Source: UKL13-3 sp964392775
GTDB taxonomy: Bacteria > Bacteroidota > Bacteroidia > UKL13-3
Length of the DNA stretch: 64,000 bases
Assembly (NCBI GenBank): GCA_964392775.1
Contig: CAYMRD010000001.1
Span: 62,001-126,000, forward strand
Direction: 5' to 3'
A program made the position numbers and the translations under genes. The notes beneath the pieces were generated by a model. The model worked only from the letters and a program-made list of their open reading frames with translations, made no database searches and was not told the origin of the DNA. This document shows, one piece after another, positions 37,803 to 46,219 of this stretch (positions within the stretch are counted from its first letter, which is position 1; each line of letters begins with the position of its first letter).

Positions 37803-37836
37803 GAAAGGCGGCAGGGCTTTAGCCCTGCCGCCTTTC
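37803..37836. terminator. Bidirectional terminator
   Basis: A perfect 16-bp stem GAAAGGCGGCAGGGCT/AGCCCTGCCGCCTTTC with a 2-nt loop, between the stop codons of two convergent genes. Confidence 0.88.
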
Positions 37837-37848
37837 TGTTTTAACAGG

Positions 37849-40800
37849 TTATCGCAATAAGGTAACATTGCCCGTAATATTTACCCGCTCACCTCTTTTT
37901 CCTGTTCCTTCGGCCATATATACAAATACATCAGGCTTGCAGGGGTCACCCTTAAAAGTGCCATCCCAACCCTGATTTATATCTGTTGTTTCAAAGACTA
38001 ATTCACCCCAGCGGTTGAAGATTTTTAAAGAGAAAGATTCAACGAAGAGGCCTTTAACATAAAATACATCATTGAGCTTATCATTGTTAATCGTAAATAC
38101 ATTTGGAGCATATAACCGTGGAGCGGTACTTACACAGGCCATATTTGATTCACTGATAATACTGGAATCACCTTCTTTAAATGCGGTAACGATATAGCAA
38201 TATTCTGCCTGAGTAAGATTTATATACCGGTGTATTGTTTCCAGATTATCCGGTGTGTTTCGGCTGATTTTTTCTGGTCCTGAAACTTCATTCCAAAAAT
38301 CAACGACATAATGATTCACCCCCAAATCCCATTTCTCATAAGGATTCCATGTGAGTTTTGGATCATGTGTCAGTATATCATTACCAACCATTCTAACGTT
38401 GAGCAGAATTGTTTTAGCAATATTACCTGGGGCACTCGTGCCTCCGCAGGCATCAACCAAATAAGTTGTGTAAGTGTACGAGTGTTCCTGCACATTGACC
38501 TCTGTATCAGTAAGCGTAGTGTCGGATGAAGAGATGATACGGAACAATGAAGCCGGTTCGGAATCTTGTGACTTGTATATATGATACGTAAACGAACGGT
38601 AGTGTTTAGCTAAATGCCATTCTAAAAGAACTTCCCGGTTGTTGACAACAGTAGCCCGTATATTTTGAGGAACAGGTAATGTGTTTACATAAACAGGAAC
38701 GGCACCTGCCGTATCACTCCATGAGGTTTGGAGCATACTATCTGTTTCAATCGTTTGGATGCGGTAAAAGTATGTTTGGTTACATAAGGTGTTAGTATCT
38801 GTATAGCTCGTTGTATTTCCTGTTACGGATGTCAGAGGGGTAAAAGAAACCTCATCAGGATTTTTGCGCCATATCGTATAGTATTTGCTGGTGTCAAAGC
38901 CAATGTAAGGAGTCCATTGCAATCCAATACTATTGGGCAAGCCGGTTGCTTTCAGCTCAACGGTGGTATGTGTTTCGCTCATGCCCGAAATATTATTGCA
39001 CACATCTATGGCAAGCATTTTATAGCTATATGGGTTTTGCAGGGTATTCAGGCTGTGTTCGGTAAATGCAGTGTCGTTGATTTGCGTAAACGTGTATTGA
39101 TTGTTGGTGGTGTAGATGATGTATTTAGCAAAATCGGCTTCTGTATTCGGAGTAAATTCAAATAATACACTTTCGTTGTCTTCTACTGTGACTCTTTTTA
39201 CAATTGGTATTTCTGGCGGAATCGTATCATCATTTACGGTGACGAAAGAATCTTTTTCAACCATTGCATAGCAACCATTTGAGTCGGTGGCTTCCAGTAT
39301 CACATTAAATACTCCCGGTGTTGTGTATTGTTTGGGGCCGGGTTGTTTGATGAAAAGCGTATCGTTCGGGCCAAATGTCCATCGCCAGGAAGTTATTGGA
39401 CTTTGGTGTGGAGCTGTTTGGTTGTGTATCGACACAAAACCGTTTTTGCAAATCACATTCAGGTTTGTACTGAAATCAGGTTGTGGCAATGGCAATACTT
39501 CAATCGAATCAATGGCATCAAGTCCATTAAAACATGAATAAGAACTATCTACCAATGTCAATCTTGGATAGTAAACCCTCGGTGCGTTATAGGTGTATGA
39601 GTGCGTGTCAACCGTAAAAGAATCAACATTTCCATCTGCATGATCCCAAAAGAATAAAACAGCATTGGAGGTAGTCACTTTAAAGTTAACGTTTAAAGGC
39701 ATGCAACCTTTGGTAGGTGAAAAAGAATAGGTTCCGGACGGACCTCCGGCAACAACAAAATCAGGAGCTGTCAGTGAGTCAATGCAGCCAATACTATCTT
39801 GTATCTGTAAAGAAACAGTATACTTGCCGGGCTTTAAATAAATCAGGGAAGCGGTGTCGTTTCCTTTTCCTGTAATCGTTGCCGAGTTGCCATTTCCAAA
39901 ATGCCATATTCTGCTGGTGATGGGGCCGCTGCCAACGATGCTGGTATCTTTGAGCCGAACTGTAGGTTTATCTGAATAGCATGAAATGTTTCGGGGAAAT
40001 CCGTCAAATCCAATCTTAGGTTTATGTGCAAGGACAGAAATAAACCGGGTGATGGTATCTGTACACCCCAGACTGTCTTTTAACTCAAACAATACCGGGA
40101 TGATAGTATCTCCGGAAGCCGAAAATTTTGAATCTTGAACGGTGCTTGTGCCGGAAGGTAATATCCACTTAAAGGTTGCCGGAGTATTAACGGATTGAGT
40201 GGTTATGGCAGGCGACATAAATACCGAATCGAGGCCGCAATATTTTTTGACGGAATATGAATATTGAGCTTTAGGTTGATATGGTTTTACGGCTTTGGAT
40301 GAAGTATAAGAGCATCCTTTGTCGTCTGTTATTATCAGCGTTGCGGCTATTCCGTTCTCCTGATTGGGAGCTGCATTTATGTAACTGTAAGATGCATTAA
40401 CCGAAGGTGTATTCAAAGAATCTCCGTTTCCCCATCTCCAAAACCGATTGACAATTGGATTATCGCTTTGCGATGCATCCGTAAATACAATATTGAGCGG
40501 GGTGCATCCCATATTAGCCGACATGGTGAAGTCGGACCGGCCTCCATACACTTTTACACGCATCGTATCGGTTGATACATACACACAGTTTTTATTATCC
40601 TTAATGCTTAATCTGATTGTGAAATTACCGGCTGTTGTGAAAGGAATATTAGGATTTTGTACAGTGAATTGTCTTCCGTCAGATACCTTGTATGTCCATT
40701 CTCTAATTTGCCTCGAAGGATCCATAATGGTACGGTCGGTGATTTTTACAGAAGCACCCATACAAATTGATGTGTCACTGGGAGTAAATGAGATTTGAGG

Positions 40801-42864
40801 CGGTAAAATAATAACAACAGGTTGCATGATAGAGTCGGAACATCCTGTTGTGGTATCGGTGGCTACCAATTTCACCAGATGGGTTCCCGCAGTATGGTAT
40901 ACATGTGTAGGTGATGAAACCCCTGTAAGCGGACTGCCTCCATCATCAAAATTCCAGGTTAAGCGATTGTTGCCAATTGATTGGTTGGTAAACAGAACGG
41001 TATCGGTAGCGCAATCATCAATTGTAAATTTAAACTTTGCAACTGCCGGCACTACCCGCAAATAGTTGGTTTTAGTCAGTGTATTTGTACAACCTTTATT
41101 GCTGGCCTTTACGGTTACATTATAATACCCGGTATCAGTGAGCTTTACAATGGCGGAGTCTCTGGTTCTTGATATCGTAGTGGTCAAACTGCTGATGGTC
41201 CACGTTATGTTGTCGGGTATAACGCCATTGGTGGGATGGTAAAATAAAGTTACAATGCCGGGGTTATAACATACAAGTTGCTTATCGGAAGTGAAATCAA
41301 ATAAAGGTTTGGGGCTTACTTTAACGGTATCGTAAGTAGTTACAATACATCCTTTCGGATTGGTAGCAGTCAGTTTGAACACATAAATGCCTTCCGTATT
41401 CAGGGTATAGGTAAAATTTTTTGTAGTGGAAACAGTGGCATTGTTGAGCTCCCATTTCCATGTTGTAAGGGCTACATAGCTAAGGTCGGTAACGTCAAAT
41501 GTAACGTTATATGGAGCGCAGCCTCCCTTTTTGTGCTGATCTGTTATGCTGACACCTGGCTCATCCACAATGATTTGTTTGATAAGAGTATCCCTGCAAC
41601 CGGTTGGGCGGGTAGCAATCATCCTTATATTATAACTTCCCTTCGAATTGTATGTTACCGTTGGGTTTACAGCCGAACTCCCTATGCTGTTTCCCATGTT
41701 CCACGAGTATTGAGTGGCTCCGCCACTGCTGCTGTTGGTTAAATTAACGGTTCCCGGTGCCTGACAAAAATAGTCTTTGTCGGCTGTGAAGTTGGCGGTT
41801 GGCGGGTCTTGTAACGTAATTATTTGTGATATTGTGTCTTTACAACCTGAGCTGTTTTGAACCAATAACGATACCTGATTGGTTTTGGCTGTGAGTGAAT
41901 AGTTCGGATTCTGACTGTTTTTGATTTGCCCGCCATTGAGCTGCCATTGGTATGTCAATCCGCTTGGAGAAGGTGTTGTTGTATTGGTAAGCGTGATATT
42001 AGCAGGAGCACAGTCGCTTGTTGTTGTATAGGTGAATGCGGCTTTTAATCCACCAACATTTACAAATTGTGTTTTTGAGATGGTTTGTTTGCAGCCATTA
42101 GCGGCCGTTATTTCAAGGTCAACGGTATAGGTACCGGCTGTTGTATAGGTTTTGGATGGATTGGCTTGGGTTGAAGTGGTATTGTCGCCAAACTTCCACA
42201 GATACGTGTACGAGCCGGAAGGAGTAACAGTGCTGGTGAAATTTACCGTAGCAGGAACTGAACAACTGCCGTTTCCTGTGGCCGTAAAATCAGCCGTAAA
42301 TGGAGCAGAAGTATTGATGTAATTATTTTTGGTAATGGAGTTTTCGCAACCGTTCACATCTCTAACCGATAAGGTAATATTAAAGGCACCAACACCCGTA
42401 AAGGTACTGGTTGGCTGTCGAAGCGTGCTGGTATTTCCATTTCCAAAATCCCATGTCCATTTGTTGATAGCACCATTTCCGGGTGTTGAGGCATCGGTAA
42501 AAACAACTGGCAAGGGCGTACATCCCGAAAGGGGATTGCCATTGAAGCTGGCTACCGGGTTAGCATAAACGGTGATGTATGCGGTTTGTGTTTTGGTATT
42601 ATTACCGGAGGCATTGCTTACTTTAAGGGATACCGTGTAGGTTCCGGGAACCACATAAGTAGCGGAAGGTGTTTGCAGGGTAGAGCTGTTGCTGTTTCCA
42701 AAATTCCAGTTGTAGCTAGTGGGATTACCGGTTGAGGTGCTTGTAAATTGCACCGTAAGCGGGCTGCATCCTGCTGTTTTGTTTGCCGTGAAACCGGCAA
42801 CAGGCTGCTGCGCATACAAAGCATCCGGTAATAGAATGTAAAGAATAACAAAAAGATACTTCAT
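37849..42864 (-). CDS. Giant secreted PKD/FN3 protein with T9SS type B sorting domain
   Basis: 1671 aa from the ATG at 42864, chosen for the signal peptide MKYLFVILYILLPDALYAQQ. Residues ~22-1170 are about 13 PKD-like repeats with signatures such as SYNWNFGNSNSSTLQTPSATYVVPGTYTVSL, each ending near a GC..T motif. About three fibronectin-III-like domains follow (~1180-1570). The last ~85 residues (YAPNVFTINNDKLNDVF...FNRWGELVFE...WDGTFKG...YMAEGTGKRG) are the type B CTD linked to SprF-type export in Bacteroidota. Likely a cell-surface or matrix adhesin. Lies 31 bp downstream of dnaG on the same strand, so probably read through from it. Confidence 0.93.
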   Translation of the reverse strand: MKYLFVILYILLPDALYAQQPVAGFTANKTAGCSPLTVQFTSTSTGNPTSYNWNFGNSNSSTLQTPSATYVVPGTYTVSLKVSNASGNNTKTQTAYITVYANPVASFNGNPLSGCTPLPVVFTDASTPGNGAINKWTWDFGNGNTSTLRQPTSTFTGVGAFNITLSVRDVNGCENSITKNNYINTSAPFTADFTATGNGSCSVPATVNFTSTVTPSGSYTYLWKFGDNTTSTQANPSKTYTTAGTYTVDLEITAANGCKQTISKTQFVNVGGLKAAFTYTTTSDCAPANITLTNTTTPSPSGLTYQWQLNGGQIKNSQNPNYSLTAKTNQVSLLVQNSSGCKDTISQIITLQDPPTANFTADKDYFCQAPGTVNLTNSSSGGATQYSWNMGNSIGSSAVNPTVTYNSKGSYNIRMIATRPTGCRDTLIKQIIVDEPGVSITDQHKKGGCAPYNVTFDVTDLSYVALTTWKWELNNATVSTTKNFTYTLNTEGIYVFKLTATNPKGCIVTTYDTVKVSPKPLFDFTSDKQLVCYNPGIVTLFYHPTNGVIPDNITWTISSLTTTISRTRDSAIVKLTDTGYYNVTVKASNKGCTNTLTKTNYLRVVPAVAKFKFTIDDCATDTVLFTNQSIGNNRLTWNFDDGGSPLTGVSSPTHVYHTAGTHLVKLVATDTTTGCSDSIMQPVVIILPPQISFTPSDTSICMGASVKITDRTIMDPSRQIREWTYKVSDGRQFTVQNPNIPFTTAGNFTIRLSIKDNKNCVYVSTDTMRVKVYGGRSDFTMSANMGCTPLNIVFTDASQSDNPIVNRFWRWGNGDSLNTPSVNASYSYINAAPNQENGIAATLIITDDKGCSYTSSKAVKPYQPKAQYSYSVKKYCGLDSVFMSPAITTQSVNTPATFKWILPSGTSTVQDSKFSASGDTIIPVLFELKDSLGCTDTITRFISVLAHKPKIGFDGFPRNISCYSDKPTVRLKDTSIVGSGPITSRIWHFGNGNSATITGKGNDTASLIYLKPGKYTVSLQIQDSIGCIDSLTAPDFVVAGGPSGTYSFSPTKGCMPLNVNFKVTTSNAVLFFWDHADGNVDSFTVDTHSYTYNAPRVYYPRLTLVDSSYSCFNGLDAIDSIEVLPLPQPDFSTNLNVICKNGFVSIHNQTAPHQSPITSWRWTFGPNDTLFIKQPGPKQYTTPGVFNVILEATDSNGCYAMVEKDSFVTVNDDTIPPEIPIVKRVTVEDNESVLFEFTPNTEADFAKYIIYTTNNQYTFTQINDTAFTEHSLNTLQNPYSYKMLAIDVCNNISGMSETHTTVELKATGLPNSIGLQWTPYIGFDTSKYYTIWRKNPDEVSFTPLTSVTGNTTSYTDTNTLCNQTYFYRIQTIETDSMLQTSWSDTAGAVPVYVNTLPVPQNIRATVVNNREVLLEWHLAKHYRSFTYHIYKSQDSEPASLFRIISSSDTTLTDTEVNVQEHSYTYTTYLVDACGGTSAPGNIAKTILLNVRMVGNDILTHDPKLTWNPYEKWDLGVNHYVVDFWNEVSGPEKISRNTPDNLETIHRYINLTQAEYCYIVTAFKEGDSSIISESNMACVSTAPRLYAPNVFTINNDKLNDVFYVKGLFVESFSLKIFNRWGELVFETTDINQGWDGTFKGDPCKPDVFVYMAEGTGKRGERVNITGNVTLLR

Positions 42865-42895
42865 CCGGGGTATATCTTGAAATACAAACTGCATA

Positions 42896-44818
42896 TTACT
42901 TCACAATAACGGTTCCCCATTTTAAGGAGAGTGTATTGCGCAATTCCAACAAGTGTTGGTGCACTTTGAGTAAGCTTTCCACATCGGCATCCGTTTTTAC
43001 TTCGTTAAAAGCATTCTGATTGTGGCGAATCAGTTTTTCAATGTTTTTGAGTTGCAGTTTTGCAATGGCCGATTCGGCATCAGGCTTGTAGTTTGTGCCG
43101 GGTTCGTCAATATAGAGGTCGTATTTTAAGTTCCAGTTCGGACTGATTTCTAAATTGGTTGATAAAATCTCCGCAATCATCTGGCTGATTCTTGGATTGC
43201 TATGATGCACCAAACCTTGTGTGTCAACGGTTGGATTGCCCAACTGCTCATGAAAATATTGGATGATTTCAAGTATGGTTGGGTTTTCAATCTCAATCTC
43301 GTCTTCGGTAATATGGTGCAGGATATAGTGAGCCACATTGTTATATCCCTCATACGGCTGGTTGGCATATAACATCAATACCCGTACAACGTCTTTTTCC
43401 TGATGGTCGTGGTGCTGAACATCCACCAGCGCGCGCAACTCCGCTTCAAATGACTGTTCCTGTGGTTCGGCCTGAATCTCGGTTCGGGCTTCGCTGGCCA
43501 GTTTGCCTCTTAACAGGCGGTTTGATTCGCTTACCAGCAATTGTTCATCAACCTGCAACAAACGCCCGGTTTCTTTGATGAACCCCATGCGTTTAAACGC
43601 ATCGGGTATTTTGGAAATGCTCTCCACAATCTCACGGATGAGCTGTGCTTTTTTTACGGGGTCGTTCCCGGCTTCGGCTGCCAGCAACGAGGTTTTAAAA
43701 AGGATAAAGTCCTTTTTGTTTTCCTGCAGGAAAGTTGAAAATCCGACAGGACCTTCACGTTTGCAATAACTGTCAGGGTCTTCACCATCGGGGAACAAAA
43801 CTGTTTTTACGTTGAGCCCGCCTTCGAGCAACATATCAATTCCACGCAAGGATGCTTTGATACCCGCGGCATCTCCGTCATACAAAACGCATACATCGCT
43901 CGTAAAACGTTTGATGAGCTTAATCTGGTTTTCGGTGAGAGAAGTTCCCGATGAGGCCACCACATTTTCAACGCCTGCCTGATGCATGCTGATAACATCC
44001 GTATATCCTTCAACCAGATACACAAACCCCGCTTTGCTGATGGCGTTGCGGGCGTAGAACAATCCGTAGAGTTCGTTGCTTTTATGGTAAAGTTCGGTTT
44101 CGGGCGAGTTTACATACTTCGGACTTTTAGGGTCCTTCTTTAAAAAACGCCCGGCAAAAGCGATGGGTTTTCCGCTTAGCGAGTGAATGGTAAACATCAC
44201 CCGGCCGCGGTAGGCATCATAGAGTTTGCCCTGTTCGCTTTCTTTTACAAGTCCGCTTTTTTTGAGCAGGTCTTTATTAAATCCTTTATTGATGGCCGTT
44301 TGCGTAAACGCATCCCAACTGTCTTTACTGTATCCGAGCTTAAACTTTTCAATGGTTTCGGGTCTGAACCCGCGTTCCTCAAAGTAGGAGAGGCCAATGG
44401 CTTTGCCTTCATCATCGTTTTGCAGTGTTTCGGCAAAATAGGTTTCAGCAAAGTTGTTAATGATTTGAAGCGATTCTCTTTCGTTGGTACGCTGGCGTTC
44501 AACTTCCAGTTCTTCGTTTGAGATTTCCCGCTCGGGCCAGTCAATACGGTATTTTTCGGCAAGGAACTTCAGCGACTTGATATAGTCCAGGTGCTCGTAT
44601 TCCATGATGAAGTTGACCACATTTCCGGCTTTGCCGCAACCAAAACATTTGTAAATACCCTTGGCCGGAGATACGTTGAAGGATGGTGTTTTTTCGTTGT
44701 GAAACGGACACAATCCCTGCAAACTGGAGCCGCGTTTTTTAAGAGAAATGTATTCCCCAATCACATCTTCAATGTGAGCGGCATCAACAATCTCGTCTAT
44801 TTTACTGCGTGGAATCAT
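42896..44818 (-). CDS. dnaG: DNA primase
   Basis: A 640-aa protein. N-terminal CHC2 zinc finger (CPFHNEKTPSFNVSPAKG...CFGCGKAG), a central DnaG core with TOPRIM motifs (YLVEGYTDVISMHQAGVENVVASSGTSL, CVLYDGDAAGIKAS), and a less conserved C-terminal helicase-binding region. Makes RNA primers at the replication fork. Borders the accessory island to its right. Confidence 0.98.
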   Translation of the reverse strand: MIPRSKIDEIVDAAHIEDVIGEYISLKKRGSSLQGLCPFHNEKTPSFNVSPAKGIYKCFGCGKAGNVVNFIMEYEHLDYIKSLKFLAEKYRIDWPEREISNEELEVERQRTNERESLQIINNFAETYFAETLQNDDEGKAIGLSYFEERGFRPETIEKFKLGYSKDSWDAFTQTAINKGFNKDLLKKSGLVKESEQGKLYDAYRGRVMFTIHSLSGKPIAFAGRFLKKDPKSPKYVNSPETELYHKSNELYGLFYARNAISKAGFVYLVEGYTDVISMHQAGVENVVASSGTSLTENQIKLIKRFTSDVCVLYDGDAAGIKASLRGIDMLLEGGLNVKTVLFPDGEDPDSYCKREGPVGFSTFLQENKKDFILFKTSLLAAEAGNDPVKKAQLIREIVESISKIPDAFKRMGFIKETGRLLQVDEQLLVSESNRLLRGKLASEARTEIQAEPQEQSFEAELRALVDVQHHDHQEKDVVRVLMLYANQPYEGYNNVAHYILHHITEDEIEIENPTILEIIQYFHEQLGNPTVDTQGLVHHSNPRISQMIAEILSTNLEISPNWNLKYDLYIDEPGTNYKPDAESAIAKLQLKNIEKLIRHNQNAFNEVKTDADVESLLKVHQHLLELRNTLSLKWGTVIVK

Positions 44819-45394
44819 GGGTTAATCAGAGGAGGTAAATATAAGGATTATCGGCAGAAAATTATCTTTATATTTTGCAAACATGTATCCGGTAAGGTCA
44901 GAAAACAACAAAGCCCACTTTTGTGGGCTTTGTATTGCAGAGTAGAGGATAAGGGGACGGACTTCTAATCATCTTAATGTGGTAATTACATACATAATAA
45001 ATGAGGTGGTGTTAATCACTTTTTAATTTACTTAAAATCAATAAATTATTTTTTTTAAGTTCAAACTTATTGTAAAAAAGAATTCTTTACTGCTATCTTG
45101 AAGTTTCTGGCTAATGAAGCCTTCGTTTTTTTTACCCTTTTGATAATGATACAACAGCCCATTGTATTTGAGATTAATGGTCAGGCCATTATTCCGATTG
45201 GAAAACCAAAGTCCGGTCGGGTGGGGGAATATGTAGATAACCGGTATTCTTATCAATCTGTTTCACAAAACGTTGTTTATCGCGCCTGCAATGTAAATAT
45301 TGATGCATTGGTCTGCCTGCATCTGCTTCCCTTTTTTCGACAACTGATTCGGAAACTCATTCCTGTTTATTCCCATGAAAAAAGAAATTAAATT
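44819..45394. other. Left margin of the accessory island, no convincing gene
   Basis: Between dnaG and the KilA-N gene. It holds a hairpin (44908-44918 with 44923-44933, GTGGGCTTTGT arm) that could be a terminator, AT-rich DNA at 44990-45070, and open but unrecognised frames on both strands from 45098 to 45391. No hsdM or hsdS remnant that I can recognise. Confidence 0.5.
44908..44933. terminator. Hairpin upstream of dnaG
   Basis: An 11-bp stem with a TTTT loop. The T-tracts on either side are short, so terminator function is uncertain. Confidence 0.35.
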
Positions 45395-46219
45395 ATGGCA
45401 AAAAACAGAACCATTAGTGTAAAAGGAACAGAGATTACTCTTTTCTCCGAAGGGAATAGCGATTTCATTTCCCTTACTGACATTGCCAGACACAAAGATT
45501 CTGCTAATACCGATTCTATTATTCAAAACTGGCTGCGAAACAGAAACACCATTGAATTATTGGGCTTTTGGGAAACCCTGTATAACCCAAATTTTAAACC
45601 CCTCGAATTCGAGGGGTTTAGAAAACAGGCAGGGCTGAACAGCTTTGTAATGACACCCAAAAAGTGGATTGAAAGCACCAATGCCATTGGCATTACTTCC
45701 AAATCGGGAAGATATGGCGGCACCTTTGCCCACATGGATATTGCCTTTGAATTTGCCTCATGGGTTTCTATAGAATTTAAGTTATTTATTATCAGAGAAT
45801 TTCAACGTCTTAAAGCAGATGAAAGCGACCGCCTTAAATTAAATTGGAATCTGCAACGCACTTTGGCTAAAGTGAATTACCACATTCACACCGATGCCAT
45901 TAAAGAAAACCTGATTCCTGAAACGCTTTCAAAAGAGAAAATAAATTTTGTGTATGCCGATGAAGCTGATATGCTGAACATGGCTTTGTTTGGTATGACT
46001 GCCAAACAGTGGAGAGAGGTAAACCCGAAAGCAGAAGGAAATATTCGAGATGAGGCAAACATTGAACAATTGGTGGTGCTTTCAAACTTGGAAAGTATCA
46101 ATGCCGTTTTGATTCATCAGGGATTGCAGCAAAGCGAACGCTTGCAGCAACTGAATAAAATTGCCATCACTCAAATGAAATCGTTGGTAGGCAATAAGCA
46201 ACTGAAAAAATTGAAATGA
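45395..46219 (+). CDS. KilA-N domain protein from a type I restriction locus
   Basis: A 274-aa protein. The N-terminal ~110 residues are a KilA-N DNA-binding domain: SLTDIARHKDSANTDSIIQNWLRNRNTIELLGFWETLYNPNFKPLEFEGFR...PKKWIESTNAIGITSKSGRYGG. The C-terminal part is helical. Proteins of this kind often sit inside hsdM-hsdS-hsdR operons. The gene overlaps the following hsdR start codon by 4 bp (ATGA), the normal coupling to hsdR. hsdM and hsdS are absent, and hsdR is truncated, so it is a relic of such an operon. Confidence 0.88.
   Translation: MAKNRTISVKGTEITLFSEGNSDFISLTDIARHKDSANTDSIIQNWLRNRNTIELLGFWETLYNPNFKPLEFEGFRKQAGLNSFVMTPKKWIESTNAIGITSKSGRYGGTFAHMDIAFEFASWVSIEFKLFIIREFQRLKADESDRLKLNWNLQRTLAKVNYHIHTDAIKENLIPETLSKEKINFVYADEADMLNMALFGMTAKQWREVNPKAEGNIRDEANIEQLVVLSNLESINAVLIHQGLQQSERLQQLNKIAITQMKSLVGNKQLKKLK

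Noticed and set aside
41000..42700. Regular DNA repeats inside the giant PKD gene
   Set aside because: They are explained by tandem PKD domains at the protein level; DNA identity between units is low.
45098..45391. 97-codon open frame left of the KilA-N gene
   Set aside because: TTG start, no recognisable domain, overlapping open frames on the other strand, and AT-rich island DNA. Not called as a gene.
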